Shown here: positions 51,712-60,945 of the stretch, piece after piece | How the letters are laid out: each line of letters starts with the position of its first letter | Position numbering within the stretch: the first letter of the stretch is position 1 | Assembly: GCF_014268455.2 (NCBI RefSeq) | Contig: NZ_CP077085.1 | Location: 4,443,001 to 4,507,000, forward strand | Direction: 5' to 3' | Origin: Pseudomonas shahriarae | Lineage (GTDB): Bacteria; Pseudomonadota; Gammaproteobacteria; Pseudomonadales; Pseudomonadaceae | DNA: 64,000 bases | Notes under the pieces: model-generated | The model's input: only the letters and a program-made list of their open reading frames with translations | The model's database searches: none | Told to the model about the DNA's origin: nothing | Made by a program: the position numbers and the translations under genes

Positions 51712-54103
51712 CCATCACGCCGTGGTAAAAACCCAAGCCGAAATGGCCGCGCAGTTTGCCCAGGACCTGACGTCCGGGGTCGGGCGTAGCGTCAAGCATG
51801 ACAGCGCCGCCAAGCATGTGTCGGGCGAAGCGCAGTACATTGATGATCGCCTGGAATTCCCCAACCAGTTGCACCTGTATGCGCGCATGTCCGACCGCGC
51901 CCACGCCCGAATCCTCAGTATCGACACCGCACCCTGCTACGCCTTTGACGGTGTGCGCATTGTCATCACCCACGAAGACGTACCGGGCCTGAAAGACATC
52001 GGCCCGCTGATGCCCGGCGACCCGTTGCTGGCCATCGACACCGTGCAGTTCGTCGGCCAGGTAGTCCTGGCCGTCGCCGCCCGCGACCTGGAAACCGCAC
52101 GCAAGGCGGCCATGGCCGCGGTGATCGAATACGAAGACCTGGAGCCGGTGCTGGATGTGGTCGAGGCCTTCCGCAATAAACATTTCGTGCTGGACAGCCA
52201 CACCCACCAGCGCGGTGATTCGGCGAGCGCCCTGGCGAGCGCGAAAAACCGTATCCAGGGCACCCTGCATATCGGCGGCCAGGAACACTTCTACCTGGAG
52301 ACCCAGATCTCCTCGGTGATGCCCACCGAAGACGGCGGCATGATCGTCTACTGCTCCACCCAGAACCCCACCGAAGTGCAGAAACTGGTGGCCGAAGTAC
52401 TGGACGTGTCGATGAACAAAATCGTGGTGGATATGCGCCGCATGGGCGGTGGTTTTGGCGGCAAGGAAACCCAGGCCGCCAGCCCGGCATGCCTGTGCGC
52501 AGTGGTGGCGCGCCTGACCGGCCAGCCGACCAAGATGCGTCTGCCACGGGTCGAAGACATGCTGATGACCGGCAAGCGCCACCCGTTCTACATCGAATAC
52601 GACGTGGGCTTCGACGACAACGGCCGCCTGCACGGGATCAATCTGGACCTGGCGGGTAACTGCGGCTGCTCGCCGGACCTGTCGAACTCGATTGTCGACC
52701 GGGCGATGTTCCACTCCGACAACGCGTATTACCTGGGCGATGCCACCGTCAACGGTCATCGCTGCAAGACCAACACCGCCTCCAACACCGCCTACCGTGG
52801 TTTCGGCGGCCCGCAAGGCATGGTCGCCATCGAGGAAGTGATGGACGCCATCGCCCGCCATCTGGCCCTGGACCCGCTGGCCGTGCGCAAGGCCAACTAC
52901 TATGGCAAGACCGAGCGCAACGTCACCCACTACTACCAGACCGTCGAGCACAACATGCTCGAAGAAATGACCGCCGAGCTTGAGGCCAGCAGCCAGTACG
53001 CCGAACGCCGCGAAGCGATCCGCCTGTACAACGCCCACAGCCCGATCCTGAAAAAGGGCCTGGCGCTGACGCCGGTGAAGTTCGGTATTTCGTTTACCGC
53101 CAGCTTCCTCAACCAGGCCGGCGCGTTGATCCATATCTACACCGACGGCAGCATCCACTTGAACCATGGCGGCACCGAGATGGGCCAGGGCCTGAACATC
53201 AAGGTCGCGCAAGTGGTGGCCGAGATCTTTCAGGTGGAAATCGACCGGGTGCAGATCACCGCGACCAACACCGACAAGGTGCCCAACACCTCGCCGACCG
53301 CCGCCTCCAGCGGCGCCGACCTGAACGGCAAGGCCGCGCAGAACGCCGCCGAAACCATCAAGCAACGCCTGGTGGAGTTCGCTGCGCGCAAGTACGACGT
53401 CAGCGAGGCGGACGTGGAGTTCCACAACGGCCATGTGCGGGTGCGTGAGCTGATCCTGACGTTCGAGGAGCTGATCCAGCAGGCGTATTTCGCCCAGGTG
53501 TCGCTGTCGAGTACCGGCTTCTACAAGACCCCGAAAATTTTCTACGACCGCAGCCAGGCGCGGGGCCGGCCGTTCTACTACTTCGCCTTCGGCGCAGCCT
53601 GCTGCGAAGTGATCGTCGACACCCTGACCGGCGAGTACAAGATGCTGCGCACCGACATCCTCCACGACGTGGGCGCCTCGCTGAACCCGGCCATCGACAT
53701 TGGTCAGGTCGAAGGCGGCTTTATCCAGGGCATGGGCTGGCTGACCATGGAAGAGCTGGTGTGGAACAACAAGGGCAAGCTGATGACCAATGGCCCGGCC
53801 AGCTACAAGATTCCGGCCGTGGCGGACATGCCCCTGGATTTGCGGGTCAAACTGGTAGAAAACCGCAAGAACCCGGAGGACACGGTGTTCCATTCCAAGG
53901 CCGTGGGCGAACCGCCATTTATGCTCGGGATTGCTTCGTGGTGCGCGATCAAGGATGCGGTGGCGAGCCTGGGTGACTATCGCCATCAACCGAAGATTGA
54001 TGCGCCGGCGACCCCGGAGCGGGTGTTGTGGGGCTGTGAGCAGATGCGTCAATTGCAGGCGGCGACGGTGGTTGAGGCTGAGACCGAGATGGCTTCGCTC
54101 TAG
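51704..54103 (+). CDS. xdhB: xanthine dehydrogenase molybdenum-binding subunit
   Basis: 799 residues. Molybdopterin-binding subunit with RMGGGFGGKETQ, TAYRGFGGPQG, GGTEMGQGLNIKVAQVVAE and the catalytic Glu in VGEPPFML near the C-terminus. Hydroxylates hypoxanthine and xanthine. Start chosen at 51704 inside the end of xdhA for coupling. Followed by xdhC after 44 bases. Confidence 0.95.
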   Translation: MSNHHAVVKTQAEMAAQFAQDLTSGVGRSVKHDSAAKHVSGEAQYIDDRLEFPNQLHLYARMSDRAHARILSIDTAPCYAFDGVRIVITHEDVPGLKDIGPLMPGDPLLAIDTVQFVGQVVLAVAARDLETARKAAMAAVIEYEDLEPVLDVVEAFRNKHFVLDSHTHQRGDSASALASAKNRIQGTLHIGGQEHFYLETQISSVMPTEDGGMIVYCSTQNPTEVQKLVAEVLDVSMNKIVVDMRRMGGGFGGKETQAASPACLCAVVARLTGQPTKMRLPRVEDMLMTGKRHPFYIEYDVGFDDNGRLHGINLDLAGNCGCSPDLSNSIVDRAMFHSDNAYYLGDATVNGHRCKTNTASNTAYRGFGGPQGMVAIEEVMDAIARHLALDPLAVRKANYYGKTERNVTHYYQTVEHNMLEEMTAELEASSQYAERREAIRLYNAHSPILKKGLALTPVKFGISFTASFLNQAGALIHIYTDGSIHLNHGGTEMGQGLNIKVAQVVAEIFQVEIDRVQITATNTDKVPNTSPTAASSGADLNGKAAQNAAETIKQRLVEFAARKYDVSEADVEFHNGHVRVRELILTFEELIQQAYFAQVSLSSTGFYKTPKIFYDRSQARGRPFYYFAFGAACCEVIVDTLTGEYKMLRTDILHDVGASLNPAIDIGQVEGGFIQGMGWLTMEELVWNNKGKLMTNGPASYKIPAVADMPLDLRVKLVENRKNPEDTVFHSKAVGEPPFMLGIASWCAIKDAVASLGDYRHQPKIDAPATPERVLWGCEQMRQLQAATVVEAETEMASL

Positions 54104-54147
54104 ACCGCGATGACGGCCTGACTGACAACAGCAATGTTGAGGTAGAC

Positions 54148-54990
54148 ATGAACAACTGGATCAGCGCCCTCGCCGACCTGCAACACCAGGGTGAACCCTG
54201 CGTGCTGGTGACCATTATCGAAGAGCTCGGCTCCACGCCGCGCAATGCCGGTTCGAAGATGGTAGTCAGCGCCGCGCAAACCTTCGACACCATCGGCGGC
54301 GGCCACCTGGAATACAAGGCCATGCAGATCGCCCGCGACATGCTCGCCAGCGGTCAGCACAACACCCATCTGGAGCGCTTCAGCCTCGGTGCCAGCCTCG
54401 GCCAGTGCTGTGGCGGCGTCACCGTGCTGCTGTTCGAACCCATGGGCCAGGTGCAGGCGCAGATTGCCGTGTTCGGCGCCGGCCATGTCGGTCGCGCCCT
54501 GGTGCCGCTGCTGGCCAGCCTGCCGTGCCGGGTGCGCTGGATCGACTCGCGGGAACAGGAATTCCCGGAGCATATCCCCCAGGGCGTGCGTAAAATCGTC
54601 AGCGAAGAGCCGGTCGATGAAATTGCCGACCTGCCTGCGGGCAGTTACTGCATCGTCATGACCCATAATCACCCACTGGATCTGGAACTGACCGCCGCCC
54701 TGCTCAAGCGCAATGACTTTGCCTACTTCGGCCTGATCGGCTCGCAGACCAAACGCGTCAAGTTTGAACACCGCCTGCGTGAGCGCGGCTTCGAGGCTGC
54801 GCAGTTGCAACGCATGCGCTGCCCCATGGGCCTCACCGAGGTGAAGGGCAAATTGCCGGTGGAAATCGCCATCTCCATCGCCGGCGAGATCATCGCCACC
54901 TATAACGCCAACTTCGGCCAGCACACCGCGAGCGCCGAACCCATTGCCAAACTGCTGCCGGTATCTCGCCGCAGCCAAGCTATGAATTGA
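54148..54990 (+). CDS. xdhC: xanthine dehydrogenase accessory protein XdhC
   Basis: 280 residues. Binds the molybdenum cofactor and catalyses its sulphuration before insertion into XdhB. N-terminal EELGSTPRNAGSKMVV and GGGHLEYKAM, a Rossmann part with AVFGAGHVGRALVPLL, and the ending SIAGEIIATYN are standard. Between xdhB and guaD in one operon. Confidence 0.93.
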   Translation: MNNWISALADLQHQGEPCVLVTIIEELGSTPRNAGSKMVVSAAQTFDTIGGGHLEYKAMQIARDMLASGQHNTHLERFSLGASLGQCCGGVTVLLFEPMGQVQAQIAVFGAGHVGRALVPLLASLPCRVRWIDSREQEFPEHIPQGVRKIVSEEPVDEIADLPAGSYCIVMTHNHPLDLELTAALLKRNDFAYFGLIGSQTKRVKFEHRLRERGFEAAQLQRMRCPMGLTEVKGKLPVEIAISIAGEIIATYNANFGQHTASAEPIAKLLPVSRRSQAMN

Positions 54991-54997
54991 GACGACC

Positions 54998-56302
54998 ATG
55001 CCTTTGACTCGTAAAGCCTACCGTGCCGCCATTCTGCACAGCCTCGCCGACCCCGCCATCGTCGGGATTGACGCCTCCTATGAGTATTTCGAGGACGGCC
55101 TGCTGGTGATCGACAACGGCCAGATCAGCGCCCTCGGGCATGCCAGCGAATTGCTGCCGACGCTGGCGGCCGATATCGAAATCACCCATTACCAGGACGC
55201 GCTGATCACCCCCGGCCTGATCGACACTCATATCCACCTGCCGCAAACCGGCATGGTCGGGGCCTACGGCGAACAACTGCTGGATTGGCTCAACACCTAC
55301 ACCTTCCCTTGTGAAAGCCAGTTCGCCGATAAAGCCCACGCCGAAGAAGTGGCGGATATCTTTATCAAGGAACTGCTGCGCAATGGCACCACCACCGCCC
55401 TGGTGTTCGGCAGTGTGCACCCGCAATCGGTGAACTCATTTTTTGAGGCTGCCGAGAAGCTCGACCTGCGCATGATCGCCGGCAAGGTGATGATGGACCG
55501 CAATGCGCCGGACTACCTGACCGACACCGCCGAATCCGGCTACCAGGAGAGCAAGGCACTGATCGAGCGCTGGCACGGCAAAGGCCGTTTGCACTACGCC
55601 GTTACGCCGCGCTTCGCGCCTACCAGCACACCGGAACAGTTGACCCTCGCCGGGCAGTTGCTGGGGGAATACCCGGACCTGTACATGCAGACGCACATCA
55701 GTGAAAACCTGCAGGAAGTGCAATGGGTCAAGGAGCTGTTCCCGGAGCGCAGCGGCTACCTGGACGTGTACGACCACTACAAGCTGCTGGGGGAACGTTC
55801 GGTATTCGCCCATGGCGTACACCTGTGCGACGACGAATGCGCGCGCCTGGCCGAAGCCGGTTCAGCGGTCGCGTTCTGCCCGACATCGAACTTCTTCCTC
55901 GGCAGCGGCTTGTTCAACCTGCCGATGGCCGAGAAGCACCAGCTCAACGTGGGCCTGGGCACGGATGTGGGGGGCGGTACCAGTTTCTCGCTGCTGCAGA
56001 CGCTGAACGAGGCCTACAAGGTCATGCAATTGCAGGGCGCACGCCTGAGCCCGTTCAAATCGCTGTACCTGGCGACCCTGGGCGGCGCCAAAGCGCTGCG
56101 CCTGGAAGACAAGATCGGCACCCTGCAGCCGGGCACCGATGCCGACTTCCTGGTACTGGACTACAACGCCACGCCACTGCTCAGCTATCGCTTGAAGCAG
56201 GCCAAGGACATTGCCGAGACGTTGTTTGTGTTGATGACGCTGGGGGATGATCGGGCGGTGATGCAGACGTATGCAGCCGGCCAACTGGTGCATCAACGCT
56301 GA
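54998..56302 (+). CDS. guaD: guanine deaminase
   Basis: 434 residues. Amidohydrolase turning guanine into xanthine, the substrate of XdhAB. Metal ligands His78 and His80 in DTHIHLPQ, His233 in QTHISEN, His272 in FAHGVHL, and Asp323 in GTDVGGG. PTSNFFLGSG is the guanine-binding signature. Seven bases after xdhC, so the operon runs xdhABC-guaD, a complete guanine-to-urate path. Confidence 0.94.
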   Translation: MPLTRKAYRAAILHSLADPAIVGIDASYEYFEDGLLVIDNGQISALGHASELLPTLAADIEITHYQDALITPGLIDTHIHLPQTGMVGAYGEQLLDWLNTYTFPCESQFADKAHAEEVADIFIKELLRNGTTTALVFGSVHPQSVNSFFEAAEKLDLRMIAGKVMMDRNAPDYLTDTAESGYQESKALIERWHGKGRLHYAVTPRFAPTSTPEQLTLAGQLLGEYPDLYMQTHISENLQEVQWVKELFPERSGYLDVYDHYKLLGERSVFAHGVHLCDDECARLAEAGSAVAFCPTSNFFLGSGLFNLPMAEKHQLNVGLGTDVGGGTSFSLLQTLNEAYKVMQLQGARLSPFKSLYLATLGGAKALRLEDKIGTLQPGTDADFLVLDYNATPLLSYRLKQAKDIAETLFVLMTLGDDRAVMQTYAAGQLVHQR

Positions 56303-56324
56303 TTTTGAAGGGCACCACAAACCA

Positions 56325-56515
56325 ATGCGGGAGCAGGCAAGCCATAATGCCGATCAGTTAAGCGAACGCAATGCTCAAAGCAGTGAAAATCAAATGTGGG
56401 AGCGGGCTTGCTCGCGAAGACGTCGGTCCATGACCCACTGCTTTCGCGAGCAAGCCCGCTCCCACAGGGGATCTGCGCTTGACTGACTGGCATTAAGGCA
56501 AGCCAGCTCCCACAG
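56325..56515. repeat. REP cluster downstream of guaD
   Basis: A REPIN with perfect 24-base arms (56395-56418 and 56443-56466), core GGGAGCGGGCTTGCTCGCGA, is flanked by two degenerate single REPs near 56325-56343 and 56497-56515. It fills the gap between the convergent guaD and GntR genes. Confidence 0.8.
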
Positions 56516-56527
56516 TTTGATCGGGGT

Positions 56528-57292
56528 TTACAGTTTTATAGAGGAGCGACCCGGCTTCTTGGTCTGCAGCAAATGTGAGAACACCGCATGCAGATCATCC
56601 GACGCACTTTCCTCATCGAGGTTGAGCTTGCTGTCGATGTGATCCATGTGGTGCATCATCAGGTTCACCGCCAACCCCACATCCCGAGCCTCGATGGCAT
56701 CGATCAACTGGGTGTGCTCGTCATAGGAACAGTGTGAGCGGTTGCCGCTTTCATACTGGGCGATGATCAGCGAGGTCTGGGACACCAGGCTGCGCTGGAA
56801 ACTGATCAGCGGGGCATTTTTTGCCGCTTCGGCCAGTTTCAGGTGGAACTCGCCAGAGAGCCGGATACCCGCGCCGCGATCGCCACGGGAGAAGCTGTCG
56901 CGCTCGTCATTGACCATCTGCCGCAGTTCGGCCAGCTCTTCGGTCGAGGCATGCTGCACCGCCAATTCGGTGATCGCCCGCTCGACCAGGCGCCGGGCCA
57001 GGAACACCTGGCGGGCTTCCTCGACGCTTGGGCTGGCCACCACCGCACCCCGATTGGGGCGCAACAACACCACGCCTTCATGGGCCAGGCGCGACAGTGC
57101 GCGACGGAGGATGGTGCGGCTGACGCCAAAGATCTCGCCCAGTGCTTCTTCACTCAATTTGGTACCGGGCGCCAGGCGTTGCTCGAGGATGGCCTCGAAG
57201 ATATGCGCGTAGACGATATCGTCCTGGGTTCCACTGCGACCGGCCTTACCGGCTCGCGGCTGTTTCTTGAGGGGCTGCAACTGTTCGTTCAT
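56528..57292 (-). CDS. GntR-family (FCD) transcriptional regulator
   Basis: 254 residues from the ATG at 57292 (MNEQLQPLKK); the longer frame to 57433 reads through the promoter and is rejected. After a basic N-terminal segment comes the winged helix (IVYAHIFEAILEQRLAPGTK, GVSRTILRRALSRLAHEGV) and an FCD domain. Divergent from the BenE-family transporter gene, which it probably controls. In P. aeruginosa a GntR gene and a transporter gene also follow guaD, as I recall, so the ligand may be a purine. Confidence 0.88.
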   Translation of the reverse strand: MNEQLQPLKKQPRAGKAGRSGTQDDIVYAHIFEAILEQRLAPGTKLSEEALGEIFGVSRTILRRALSRLAHEGVVLLRPNRGAVVASPSVEEARQVFLARRLVERAITELAVQHASTEELAELRQMVNDERDSFSRGDRGAGIRLSGEFHLKLAEAAKNAPLISFQRSLVSQTSLIIAQYESGNRSHCSYDEHTQLIDAIEARDVGLAVNLMMHHMDHIDSKLNLDEESASDDLHAVFSHLLQTKKPGRSSIKL

Positions 57293-57384
57293 GGGCACTC
57301 GGGTCGGGAGAACGGCGGCGAATTGACGTTGACTGTAATAAGAGTACAGCGGTCGCTGGCAAGTATCGCGTAAAAACAGCGCAC

Positions 57385-57395
57385 ATTGTACACAA
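57385..57395. promoter_or_regulatory. candidate GntR operator
   Basis: ATTGTACACAA resembles the ATTGTATACAAT operator of FadR-subfamily GntR proteins and lies midway between the divergent GntR gene and the transporter gene. Other TGTAC cores occur near 57413 and 57495 in the same region. Confidence 0.4.
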
Positions 57396-57511
57396 CCCGT
57401 TGCGCCAACACACTGTACGGCTGTTTGCGCCACCGGCTGTATTGCAACAGTCAGTTACGTTTGAGTTTAGGCTTGATTCCACGATTTCCCAGGTACAAGG
57501 AACACCGCCCC

Positions 57512-58702
57512 ATGACCGATGCGACCCAGGCACCGCTGCGCCCACTGGCCGACACTTCGCCTTCGGCCATTGTCGCCGGCTTTATCGCCATGATGACCGG
57601 CTACACCAGCTCCCTGGTGCTGATGTTCCAGGCCGGCCAGGCTGCCGGCCTGACCACCGGGCAAATTTCCTCGTGGATCTGGGCGATTTCCATCGGCATG
57701 GCGGTGTGCAGCATCGGCTTGTCCCTGCGCTACCGCACGCCCATCACCATTGCCTGGTCGACCCCCGGCGCGGCGCTGTTGATTACCAGCCTGGGCGGGG
57801 TCAGCTACGGCGAGGCCATCGGTGCCTACATCACCTGCGCGGTACTGGTGACGATCTGTGGCCTCACCGGCAGCTTTGAAAAACTGGTGAAGAAAATCCC
57901 TGCCTCACTGGCCGCCGCGCTGCTGGCCGGGATCCTGTTCAAGATCGGCAGCGAGATTTTCGTCGCCGCGCAGCACCGCACCGCCCTGGTGCTGGGCATG
58001 TTCTTTACCTACCTGATCATCAAGCGCCTGTCGCCTCGATATGCCGTGCTGGCGGCGCTGCTGATCGGTACTGCCTTGTCCGGGTTGATGGGGCTCCTGG
58101 ACTTCAGCGGGTTCAGCCTGGAAGTGGCGACGCCGGTGTGGACCACGCCGCACTTTTCCCTGGCGGCGACCATCAGCATCGGCATTCCGTTGTTTGTGGT
58201 GGCGATGACCTCGCAGAACATGCCCGGGGTCGCGGTATTGCGCGCCGATGGCTACGACGTGCCCGCCTCACCGCTGATCACCGCCACCGGCCTGGCCTCA
58301 CTGGTGCTCGCGCCGTTTGGCTCCCACGGCATCAACCTGGCCGCCATCAGCGCGGCCATCTGCACCGGCCCCCATGCCCATGAGGACCGCAACAAGCGCT
58401 ACACCGCCGCCGTGTGGTGCGGGATTTTCTACGGGGTTGCCGGGGTATTTGGCGCGACCTTGGCGGCGTTGTTCGCCGCATTGCCCAAGGAGTTGGTGCT
58501 GTCGATTGCCGCATTGGCGTTGTTCGGCTCGATCATCAATGGCCTGAGCATTGCCATGAATGAGCCCAAGGAACGGGAAGCAGCACTGATCACCTTTATG
58601 GTCACGGCGTCGGGGTTGACGCTGTTTTCCATCGGTTCGGCATTCTGGGGGATTGTGGCGGGGGTGTTGACGCTGGTGATTCTGAACTGGCGCAAGGCCT
58701 GA
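57512..58702 (+). CDS. BenE-family transporter
   Basis: 396 residues from the ATG at 57512 (MTDATQAPLR); the longer frame from 57386 crosses the putative operator. About 12 membrane helices; FIAMMTGYTSSLVLMFQAGQ, TPITIAWSTPGAALL and ASPLITATGLASLVLAPFGSHG are BenE features. Named for benzoate uptake in Acinetobacter, but no aromatic genes are near. The purine context suggests a nucleobase or related substrate; the fold is related to nucleobase transporters of the APC superfamily. Confidence 0.85.
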   Translation: MTDATQAPLRPLADTSPSAIVAGFIAMMTGYTSSLVLMFQAGQAAGLTTGQISSWIWAISIGMAVCSIGLSLRYRTPITIAWSTPGAALLITSLGGVSYGEAIGAYITCAVLVTICGLTGSFEKLVKKIPASLAAALLAGILFKIGSEIFVAAQHRTALVLGMFFTYLIIKRLSPRYAVLAALLIGTALSGLMGLLDFSGFSLEVATPVWTTPHFSLAATISIGIPLFVVAMTSQNMPGVAVLRADGYDVPASPLITATGLASLVLAPFGSHGINLAAISAAICTGPHAHEDRNKRYTAAVWCGIFYGVAGVFGATLAALFAALPKELVLSIAALALFGSIINGLSIAMNEPKEREAALITFMVTASGLTLFSIGSAFWGIVAGVLTLVILNWRKA

Positions 58703-58720
58703 ATTTAATACCTTGAAACG

Positions 58721-58748
58721 AAAAAGCGACCCGGGCGGGTCGCTTTTT
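58721..58748. terminator. bidirectional terminator
   Basis: Perfect 12-base arms AAAAAGCGACCC / GGGTCGCTTTTT with a GGGC loop, between the convergent transporter gene and yggL. Both strands carry a T-run after the stem. Confidence 0.9.
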
Positions 58749-58755
58749 CATGACA

Positions 58756-59100
58756 TCAGACAGCCGGGTTAACCGGTGTCTCTGGATGCCAGGCGTCCAG
58801 CAGTTCGCTGACTTCAACGCGGGTCAGCTCTGGGCGAGCCTTGAGCCACGCTTCAACCGCTGCACGCTGTTCTTCGTTGACCGAACCACGGGTGGCTTTG
58901 CAGACCAGACCGAAGTCATCGCCGCCCACGTAGTCCAGGCCATTGCCATCCATCGCTTCGGTCAGGAAGGCGTCGAGGAAAGCGTCAACCGCTTCGTCGT
59001 CCAAACCTTCTTTGAAATCCAGGTTCAGTTCGAAACCCAGCTCTTGAAATTCATCAACGCACAGTTTTTTGCGCAGACGCCGGGAACGGTTAGTCGCCAT
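58756..59100 (-). CDS. yggL: YggL family (DUF469) protein
   Basis: 114 residues from the ATG at 59100 (MATNRSRRLRKKL); 50 upstream in-frame residues are rejected. Small acidic protein with VDEFQELGFELN, DAFLDAFLTEAMDGNGLDYVGG, reported as a ribosome-associated family. Function not settled. Confidence 0.85.
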   Translation of the reverse strand: MATNRSRRLRKKLCVDEFQELGFELNLDFKEGLDDEAVDAFLDAFLTEAMDGNGLDYVGGDDFGLVCKATRGSVNEEQRAAVEAWLKARPELTRVEVSELLDAWHPETPVNPAV

Positions 59101-59337
59101 TGGAACAATCCTCTTAAGTATTAACGGCCGGCACTCTACCAGTTTAAGGCGCGAATTGCCCGGCAATCCAAGACGGGTGGCACGATAGCGCGAAAAAAAT
59201 CCATCATTTGCAGCTATGGTTGAGGCACAAGTAGCCCCACCTTGGGGCATAATGCCGACACTTTCATGACCACTGGGGGATTTTCTTACATAGCCCCCGC
59301 TATATTCACCCTCCTCTGCAGTAGGGTCTTACTTCTT

Positions 59338-60798
59338 ATGATCAAATCCTTGCGTCCAATATTACTCGCCAGTTTCCTTTTGCCCCTGGCGCTCTCGGTC
59401 ACCGCCGCCCCGATCAATACCACCCTGCCACCCAAAGTCCAGGAAGCCCTGAAGAAAGCCAAACTGCAGAACAATGCCCTGTCCCTGGTAATGATTCCGC
59501 TCAATGGCCCCGGCAGCGCCACGGTGTTCAACGCTGACGTGTCGGTCAACCCGGCGTCGACCATGAAACTGGTCACCACCTACGCGGCCCTGGAAATGCT
59601 CGGCCCCAACCATCAGTGGAAAACCGAGTTCTACACCGACGGCACCCTCAGTGGCGGCATCCTGCGGGGCAACCTGTACCTCAAGGGCGGCGGCGATCCC
59701 AAGCTGAACATGGAAAAGCTCTGGCTGCTGATGCGCGACCTGCGCGCCAATGGTGTACAGCAAGTCACCGGCGACCTGGTGCTGGACCGCGGCTTCTTTA
59801 TCCAGCCCCAACTGCCGGAGTTCAACGACGACGGCAACGATGCCAACAAGCCGTTCCTGGTCAAGCCGGACGCCCTGCTGGTCAACCTCAAGGCCCTGCG
59901 CTTTGTGACCCGCAATGATTCGGGAAAGGTGTTGGTCTCGGTGGAACCGCCGATTGCCAGCATCCAGATCGACAATCAGGTCAAGGCCAGCAACGCCAAG
60001 CAGTGCACCGGTGATGTGCGCTACAACCCGGTCACCGCCGCCGACGGCAGTGTCACCGTGACCGTCAGCGGCCAGTTGGGCGATGGCTGCAGCTCGCAGA
60101 CGTATCTGTCGCTGCTCGACCATGCCACCTACACCGCCGGCGCCGTGCGCGCGATCTGGAAAGAGTTGGGCGGCACGATCCAGGGCCGCGATGTGCTGGC
60201 CCCGGTGCCGAAAACCGCCAAGGTCCTGGCCCGGACGTTCTCCCCGGACCTGGCCGAGATCATCCGCGACATCAATAAATACAGTAACAACACCATGGCC
60301 CAGCAGCTGTTCCTCAGCCTCGGCGCGCAATACCGCACCGATGCCGACGGCGACGACGCCAGGGCAGCACAGCGCGTGATCCGCCAGTGGCTGGCGAAAA
60401 AAGGCATCACGGCTCCGCACTTGGTAATGGAGAACGGTTCCGGCCTGTCCCGTGCCGAACGGGTCAGCGCCCGGGAAATGGCGACTATGCTGCAGGCCGC
60501 CTGGAGAAGCCCGTATGCGGCCGAGTTCATCAGCTCGATGCCGATTGCCGGCAGTGACGGCACCATGCGCAAGCGCCTGAGAACCACAGCCCTGCGCGGC
60601 GAAGCCCACGTCAAGACCGGCACCCTGAACACAGTACGTGCGATTGCCGGCTTCAGCCGTGACAACAATGGCAATACCTGGGCGGTGGTGGCGATTCTCA
60701 ACGATCCGAAGCCGTGGGGTGCATCGTCGGTGCTGGACCAGGTGCTGCTGGATCTGTATCGCCAGCCGAAGCTGGCGGCGGCTGCGCCGGGCCTATAG
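59338..60798 (+). CDS. dacB: D-alanyl-D-alanine carboxypeptidase/endopeptidase (PBP4)
   Basis: 486 residues from the ATG at 59338 with a signal peptide (about 1-24, ending SVTAA). Penicillin-binding motifs: Ser74-Thr-Met-Lys77 in NPASTMKLV, the SNN triad in KYSNNTMAQQ, and the KTG motif in HVKTGTLN. Class C low-mass PBP that trims and cleaves peptidoglycan cross-links in the periplasm. In pseudomonads loss of PBP4 is known to raise AmpC beta-lactamase. A long N-terminal frame extension is not signal-like and is rejected. Confidence 0.93.
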   Translation: MIKSLRPILLASFLLPLALSVTAAPINTTLPPKVQEALKKAKLQNNALSLVMIPLNGPGSATVFNADVSVNPASTMKLVTTYAALEMLGPNHQWKTEFYTDGTLSGGILRGNLYLKGGGDPKLNMEKLWLLMRDLRANGVQQVTGDLVLDRGFFIQPQLPEFNDDGNDANKPFLVKPDALLVNLKALRFVTRNDSGKVLVSVEPPIASIQIDNQVKASNAKQCTGDVRYNPVTAADGSVTVTVSGQLGDGCSSQTYLSLLDHATYTAGAVRAIWKELGGTIQGRDVLAPVPKTAKVLARTFSPDLAEIIRDINKYSNNTMAQQLFLSLGAQYRTDADGDDARAAQRVIRQWLAKKGITAPHLVMENGSGLSRAERVSAREMATMLQAAWRSPYAAEFISSMPIAGSDGTMRKRLRTTALRGEAHVKTGTLNTVRAIAGFSRDNNGNTWAVVAILNDPKPWGASSVLDQVLLDLYRQPKLAAAAPGL

Positions 60799-60840
60799 AG
60801 CGGTTGGCTTACCAACCTTTTGCAACCACTGCGGACTAAA

Positions 60841-60930
60841 TGTGGGAGCGGGCTTGCTCGCGATGACGGTGTGTCAGTCAATACATCTGGCGACTGATAC
60901 ACCGTCATCGCGAGCAAGCCCGCTCCCACA
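60841..60930. repeat. REPIN with perfect 32-base arms
   Basis: Arms 60841-60872 and 60899-60930 are exact reverse complements, starting TGTGGGAGCGGGCTTGCTCG, and the pairing continues with one mismatch toward the loop. The most intact REPIN in the window, between dacB and the convergent cyclase gene. Confidence 0.9.
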
Positions 60931-60945
60931 TTAGGTATACGGTGC

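Noticed and set aside
56325..56515. CRISPR-like array downstream of guaD
   Set aside because: The repeats are inverted REP pairs of varying spacing, not direct repeats with unique equal-length spacers, and no cas genes are present.
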